A DNA stretch of 16,902 bases, from contig CAIXDD010000156.1 of assembly GCA_903918155.1 (NCBI GenBank), positions 1 to 16,902 of the forward strand. The letters are read 5' to 3'. Both the position numbers and the translations under genes were made by a program. The notes beneath the pieces are model-generated. The model was not told the DNA's origin and did no database searches. It saw only the letters and a list, made by a program, of their open reading frames with translations. The DNA comes from an uncultured Hyphomicrobiales bacterium. Lineage in GTDB: Bacteria; Pseudomonadota; Alphaproteobacteria; Rhizobiales; Beijerinckiaceae. Shown here piece by piece: positions 14,111 through 16,902 of the stretch (its first letter is position 1; each line of letters starts with the position of its first letter).

Positions 14111-15877
14111 TCAAGGCTTGCTCTTGCCGTCCTTTGCGCCTTCCACCTTGCGCACGGGCGTTTCCGGCTTCAGTCCGCCGCGGCGCCGCGCGAATGTGTT
14201 TGCGCCATTGGCCTTCCAGTCTCCGCGCGCGGCGGAATCGGCGAAAGCCTGCCAATCCCCGCTCCAGTCGCCAAGATCGTAACCATGCCACGGCGCCTTC
14301 ACGCTAAGCGCGGGAAGATCCAGCTCCTCCCAGATGCGCCGCGCATTCTCCATATAGGACTTGGCCGGCAGGGCGAGCGGCGAGGTGGGATGTTTCAGCG
14401 TCGCGTCGATCAGCATGGTGGAATCGCCCGAGCCCGCGCCAGCTTTCGGGCCATGGCCGCCTGCGCGGTGCGGCACGAGCTGCACGTCGTTCACGGGATC
14501 GCTGCGATAGGCCATGGACCAGAAGATCGCATCGGCGTTGAGCGTGTCGATGTCTTCGGAGACGGCGATGACGATCTTGCCGCATTGCGCCTGCAGGGTC
14601 GCCGCGCCATGCAGCGCGCGCCAGACTTCAGTTTGCAAGGCGCCCTGTTTGAACCGCAGGAATATCACCTTGCGCAGATTGGTGAGCGGCTCATGCATCG
14701 TCACGCCGACAATGCCCTTCACGTCCAGATGCTTCTTGAGATGGGCGTAAAACAGCGCTTCGTAAGCGGACTTCTTGAGGATGGAGGATTCGCTGGGCGT
14801 CACTTCGCTGAGCACGGAGGCGAAGACGGGCTTGCGCTTCATGGTGATGGCGGTGACGCGCATCGACATGTTGAAATCTTCCAGCGCCACATGGCCGTGG
14901 CTTTCGCCAAACGGCCCTTCAGGCTCCAGAAGCTCCGTGTCGATCAATCCTTCCACGACGATCTCGGCGTCGGCGGGGATTTCGAGATCCACCGTGCGCG
15001 CGCGGGTCACGCGCATGGCGCGGCCCGCAAGGCCGCCCGCCACCGCCATCTCGTCTTCGTCGATTCCAAGCTTCTGCGGGCCGGTGAAGGCGACCACGGG
15101 CGCGCAGCCCACCACAATGGCGCAAGGCATGGGCTTGCCCATTTTCTGATACTTCAGCCAGTGCACATATCCGCCGGCTCCGCTCAAGCGCGAGGCCATG
15201 CGAACGCCCAGCCTGTCCTCCGCCTTGAAGCCCGCGCGATAGGTGCCCATGTTGCGCACGCCCGTCTCGGGATCCTTCGTCACGCAGAGCGTGGCGGTGA
15301 GATAGGGGGCGGCGTCGAAGCCCGGCGTCGAGATCGGCGCCGGCAAAACCGACAGGCCCCGGCGCTGCAAGTCCTCGCCCTCGATCACGACTTCCTGACA
15401 AGGGGCGTCGTCCACATAAACCGGGGGGATCGGCGCATGGATCGCCTGCATCCACACCTCGCCCAATTGCTCAACGGGCACGCCCATGCCCATGGCGTAA
15501 ATCTCATTGGTCGCGGCGAGCGCGCCGACGACGACGGGCATGTCGTATCTCTCGCCCTTGGCGCCGACGACATTGGTGAACAGGAAGGCGCGGCGCTGAT
15601 CCTCGGGGAAATTGCCGACGAATTGCCAGCGCACGAGCGGATGCAGCTCGGTGTCCTTGCAGATGGGGCGGTCCACGCGCACGAGCAGGCCCTTCTCTTC
15701 AAGGCGGGCCAGATGCTCTTGGAAATCCGCAGGCGCCGAGGGCGCGGAAGCGGAATGCGCAGAAGGCGCGGAAGCGGAGTGCGCCGAAGGCGCGGACCCG
15801 GAAAGCGCCGAAGGGGCGGAAGCGGAGCCGGCGATCGCCGATCCGGCCTTCGCGCGGGTGTCGCCAGACGCGGCCAT
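14111..15877 (-). CDS. UbiD-family decarboxylase (prenylated-FMN dependent)
   Basis: This is a 588-residue enzyme expected to decarboxylate or carboxylate an aromatic or unsaturated acid using prenylated FMN. The start is ATG 15877-15875, behind GGGAG; an in-frame TTG nine codons earlier is less likely. The UbiD core begins about residue 50. Landmarks include TKDPETGVRNMGTYR (residues 200-214), with Arg214 as candidate for the catalytic Arg. EGPFGE (320-325) follows, whose Glu320 and Glu325 have the five-residue spacing of the paired active-site glutamates. The family is usually near 500 residues; the excess is a Ser/Ala/Pro repeat N-terminus and a basic C-terminal tail (FARRRGGLKPETPVRK). 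No UbiX prenyltransferase gene is in the window. It heads the operon with three solute receptors and is divergent from the molybdenum hydroxylase subunit. The substrate is unknown. Confidence 0.94.
   Translation of the reverse strand: MAASGDTRAKAGSAIAGSASAPSALSGSAPSAHSASAPSAHSASAPSAPADFQEHLARLEEKGLLVRVDRPICKDTELHPLVRWQFVGNFPEDQRRAFLFTNVVGAKGERYDMPVVVGALAATNEIYAMGMGVPVEQLGEVWMQAIHAPIPPVYVDDAPCQEVVIEGEDLQRRGLSVLPAPISTPGFDAAPYLTATLCVTKDPETGVRNMGTYRAGFKAEDRLGVRMASRLSGAGGYVHWLKYQKMGKPMPCAIVVGCAPVVAFTGPQKLGIDEDEMAVAGGLAGRAMRVTRARTVDLEIPADAEIVVEGLIDTELLEPEGPFGESHGHVALEDFNMSMRVTAITMKRKPVFASVLSEVTPSESSILKKSAYEALFYAHLKKHLDVKGIVGVTMHEPLTNLRKVIFLRFKQGALQTEVWRALHGAATLQAQCGKIVIAVSEDIDTLNADAIFWSMAYRSDPVNDVQLVPHRAGGHGPKAGAGSGDSTMLIDATLKHPTSPLALPAKSYMENARRIWEELDLPALSVKAPWHGYDLGDWSGDWQAFADSAARGDWKANGANTFARRRGGLKPETPVRKVEGAKDGKSKP
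15741..15828. repeat. 24-bp coding minisatellite in the 5' end of the UbiD-type gene
   Basis: Three full contiguous 24-base units (15741-15764, 15765-15788, 15789-15812) and a partial fourth (to 15828) follow one another in frame. The first two differ at two positions; the third differs more. On the minus strand they encode an octapeptide of pattern xSxSAPSA, repeated about four times at residues 17-48 (including HSASAPSA twice). The result is a flexible, uncharged linker before the catalytic domain. In-frame units allow copy-number change without frameshift. Confidence 0.88.
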
Positions 15878-16016
15878 GAGCGCTTGTCTCCCTGTGCTTT
15901 TCAACGGTACGCGGTTGCGGTCTTACAGGCGTTCATGTAGCGAAGCAACACATCCGCGCAAGCCCGCCGCGCCGGCGAGAAGGCCGGTCGGAAGCGCTTT
16001 GATTTTCGGGGGAAAC
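15878..16016. promoter_or_regulatory. Divergent intergenic region between UbiD-type and molybdenum hydroxylase genes
   Basis: This 139-base gap must carry the start signals of two divergent units. The ribosome binding sites are clear: GGGAG for the decarboxylase on the minus strand and GGGGGA (16008-16013) for the plus-strand gene. A moderately AT-rich patch (about 15895-15950) is the likely promoter area. No convincing -35/-10 pair or operator could be picked out by eye. Confidence 0.45.
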
Positions 16017-16902
16017 ATGAACGAGACGCCGCGCCTCGACTTTCAGGTGATCGGCCAGCCGGTGCGCCGCAAGGAGGACGAACGCCTCATCACCGGCAAG
16101 GGCCGATTCACGGACGATTTCGCGCTTGAGGGTCAAGCCTATGCGGTGATGGTGCGCTCGCCCCATCCGCATGCGCGCATCCTGTCCGTCGACAGCGCGG
16201 CGGCGCGCGCGATGCCCGGCGTTCTGGGCGTGTTCACCGGCAAGCAATGCGCCGACGACGGGCTCGGCCCCGTTCCGCATGATCCGATCCCCAAGACCAA
16301 ATACGACATGAAGCTCACCGGCGCCGGCGGCGCGCCGATCTTCATCGGCCCGCATATGCTGCTGCCCGCCGACAAGGCGCGCCATGTGGGCGAAGCGGTG
16401 GCCATGGTCGTCGCGCAGACCGAGGCGCAGGCGCGCGACGCCGCCGAGGCCGTGGATGTGCGCTATGAAGAGCTGCCGTTCGTCTTGCGTCAGGCGGACG
16501 CGCTCGCGGGACATCCGGCGCCCGTATGGGACGACGTGCGCGACAATGTGCTCGTCGACACCACATTCGGCGACGTCGCGGCGACCGACAAGGCTTTTGC
16601 GCAGGCCGATCATGTGGTGCGCATGGAGTTCGACATTCCCCGCGTCACCGCGGTGGCTATGGAGCCGCGCGCCGCGCTCGGCAGTTTCGACGCCGCGTCG
16701 GGGCGCTATGACTTATGGGTGGGCGGCGGCGGCGCCGTGCGTCAACGCGGCGAAATCGCCGCCGTCCTCGGCGTCGCGCCCAAGGACGTGCGCGTGCAGA
16801 CCTATGACGTGGGCGGCAATTTCGGATCGAAGAACCGCGTCTATGTGGAATATGGCCTTGTGCTCTGGGCGTCCCGCCATGTCGGGCGTCCGGTGAAATA
16901 CA
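16017..16902 (+). CDS. Xanthine dehydrogenase/CoxL-family molybdopterin-binding subunit, 3' end outside the window
   Basis: The frame opens at ATG 16017 behind GGGGGA and stays open for 295 codons to the edge, so it is the N-terminal part of a protein normally about 750-800 residues long. The opening IGQPVRRKEDERLITGKGRF (residues 12-31) is the hallmark of the CoxL/XDH large subunit. It is followed by AYAVMVRSPHPHARI, HVGEAVAMVVAQTEAQARDAAEAV, and the molybdenum-cofactor region motif DVGGNFGSKN near residue 275. These enzymes hydroxylate N-heteroaromatic rings or aldehydes or oxidise CO, using an Fe-S and a FAD subunit; the partner genes are not in the window and may lie downstream. It is not necessarily a CO dehydrogenase, since the active-site CSFR loop lies beyond the edge. 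Divergence from UbiD implies a joint pathway role. Confidence 0.93.
   Translation, partial: MNETPRLDFQVIGQPVRRKEDERLITGKGRFTDDFALEGQAYAVMVRSPHPHARILSVDSAAARAMPGVLGVFTGKQCADDGLGPVPHDPIPKTKYDMKLTGAGGAPIFIGPHMLLPADKARHVGEAVAMVVAQTEAQARDAAEAVDVRYEELPFVLRQADALAGHPAPVWDDVRDNVLVDTTFGDVAATDKAFAQADHVVRMEFDIPRVTAVAMEPRAALGSFDAASGRYDLWVGGGGAVRQRGEIAAVLGVAPKDVRVQTYDVGGNFGSKNRVYVEYGLVLWASRHVGRPVKY

Noticed and set aside
11488..14307. A 939-codon open frame antisense to the receptor trio, and similar long antisense frames at 248-2659, 4031-5602 and 14048-15940
   Set aside because: They mirror well-supported genes on the other strand. Their translations are rich in Arg, His, Ala and Gly with no recognisable domain. 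Such frames are expected in GC-rich DNA.
15741..15828. CRISPR-like repeat array
   Set aside because: The units are contiguous with no spacers, lie in frame inside a gene, and encode a Ser/Ala/Pro linker.
9031..16902. Known nicotinate or picolinate degradation cluster
   Set aside because: A molybdenum hydroxylase and an alpha/beta hydrolase fit, but the expected NicX-type dioxygenase, maleamate amidohydrolase and maleate isomerase are missing and the ring-cleaving enzyme is LigB-type.
16017..16902. Calling the edge gene CO dehydrogenase large subunit (coxL)
   Set aside because: The diagnostic active-site loop lies beyond the window. The general XDH/CoxL family is all the visible part supports.

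Overview
The window is GC-rich bacterial DNA. It is gene-dense, most starts carry AGGAG-like ribosome binding sites, and GCG/GCC/CGC codons dominate. Base composition and protein style suggest an alphaproteobacterium, perhaps Hyphomicrobiales; that placement is an impression only. I see no rRNA, tRNA, CRISPR array, transposase or phage gene. No gene-free stretch exceeds about 185 bases.

Region 1 (1-2705) is the end of a heavy-metal efflux locus: the C-terminal three quarters of a CzcA/CusA-type RND pump, then a small secreted protein that resembles a free-standing adaptor-type domain. Region 2 (2889-5416) holds an orphan solute receptor of the tripartite tricarboxylate transporter (TctC/Bug) type, closed by a strong intrinsic terminator, and an MFS exporter-like protein.

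Region 3 (5377-16902) looks like one catabolic island for an aromatic or heteroaromatic compound. A minus-strand operon carries two related cupins and a small protein with a His-rich tail. A divergent LysR regulator sits next to it. A plus-strand operon follows: a short-chain dehydrogenase, a small LigA-like subunit, a LigB-like class III extradiol dioxygenase and an alpha/beta hydrolase. A minus-strand operon reads UbiD-type decarboxylase then three tandem TctC/Bug receptors. A divergent xanthine-dehydrogenase-family molybdopterin subunit runs off the right edge.

The likely logic is that periplasmic receptors capture an aromatic acid, a molybdenum hydroxylase and/or the prenylated-FMN decarboxylase remodel the ring, LigAB-like enzymes (and perhaps the cupins) open it, and the hydrolase and dehydrogenase process the product. 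The substrate cannot be named from sequence. I know of no characterised pathway with exactly this gene set, so this island is the main candidate for something undescribed.
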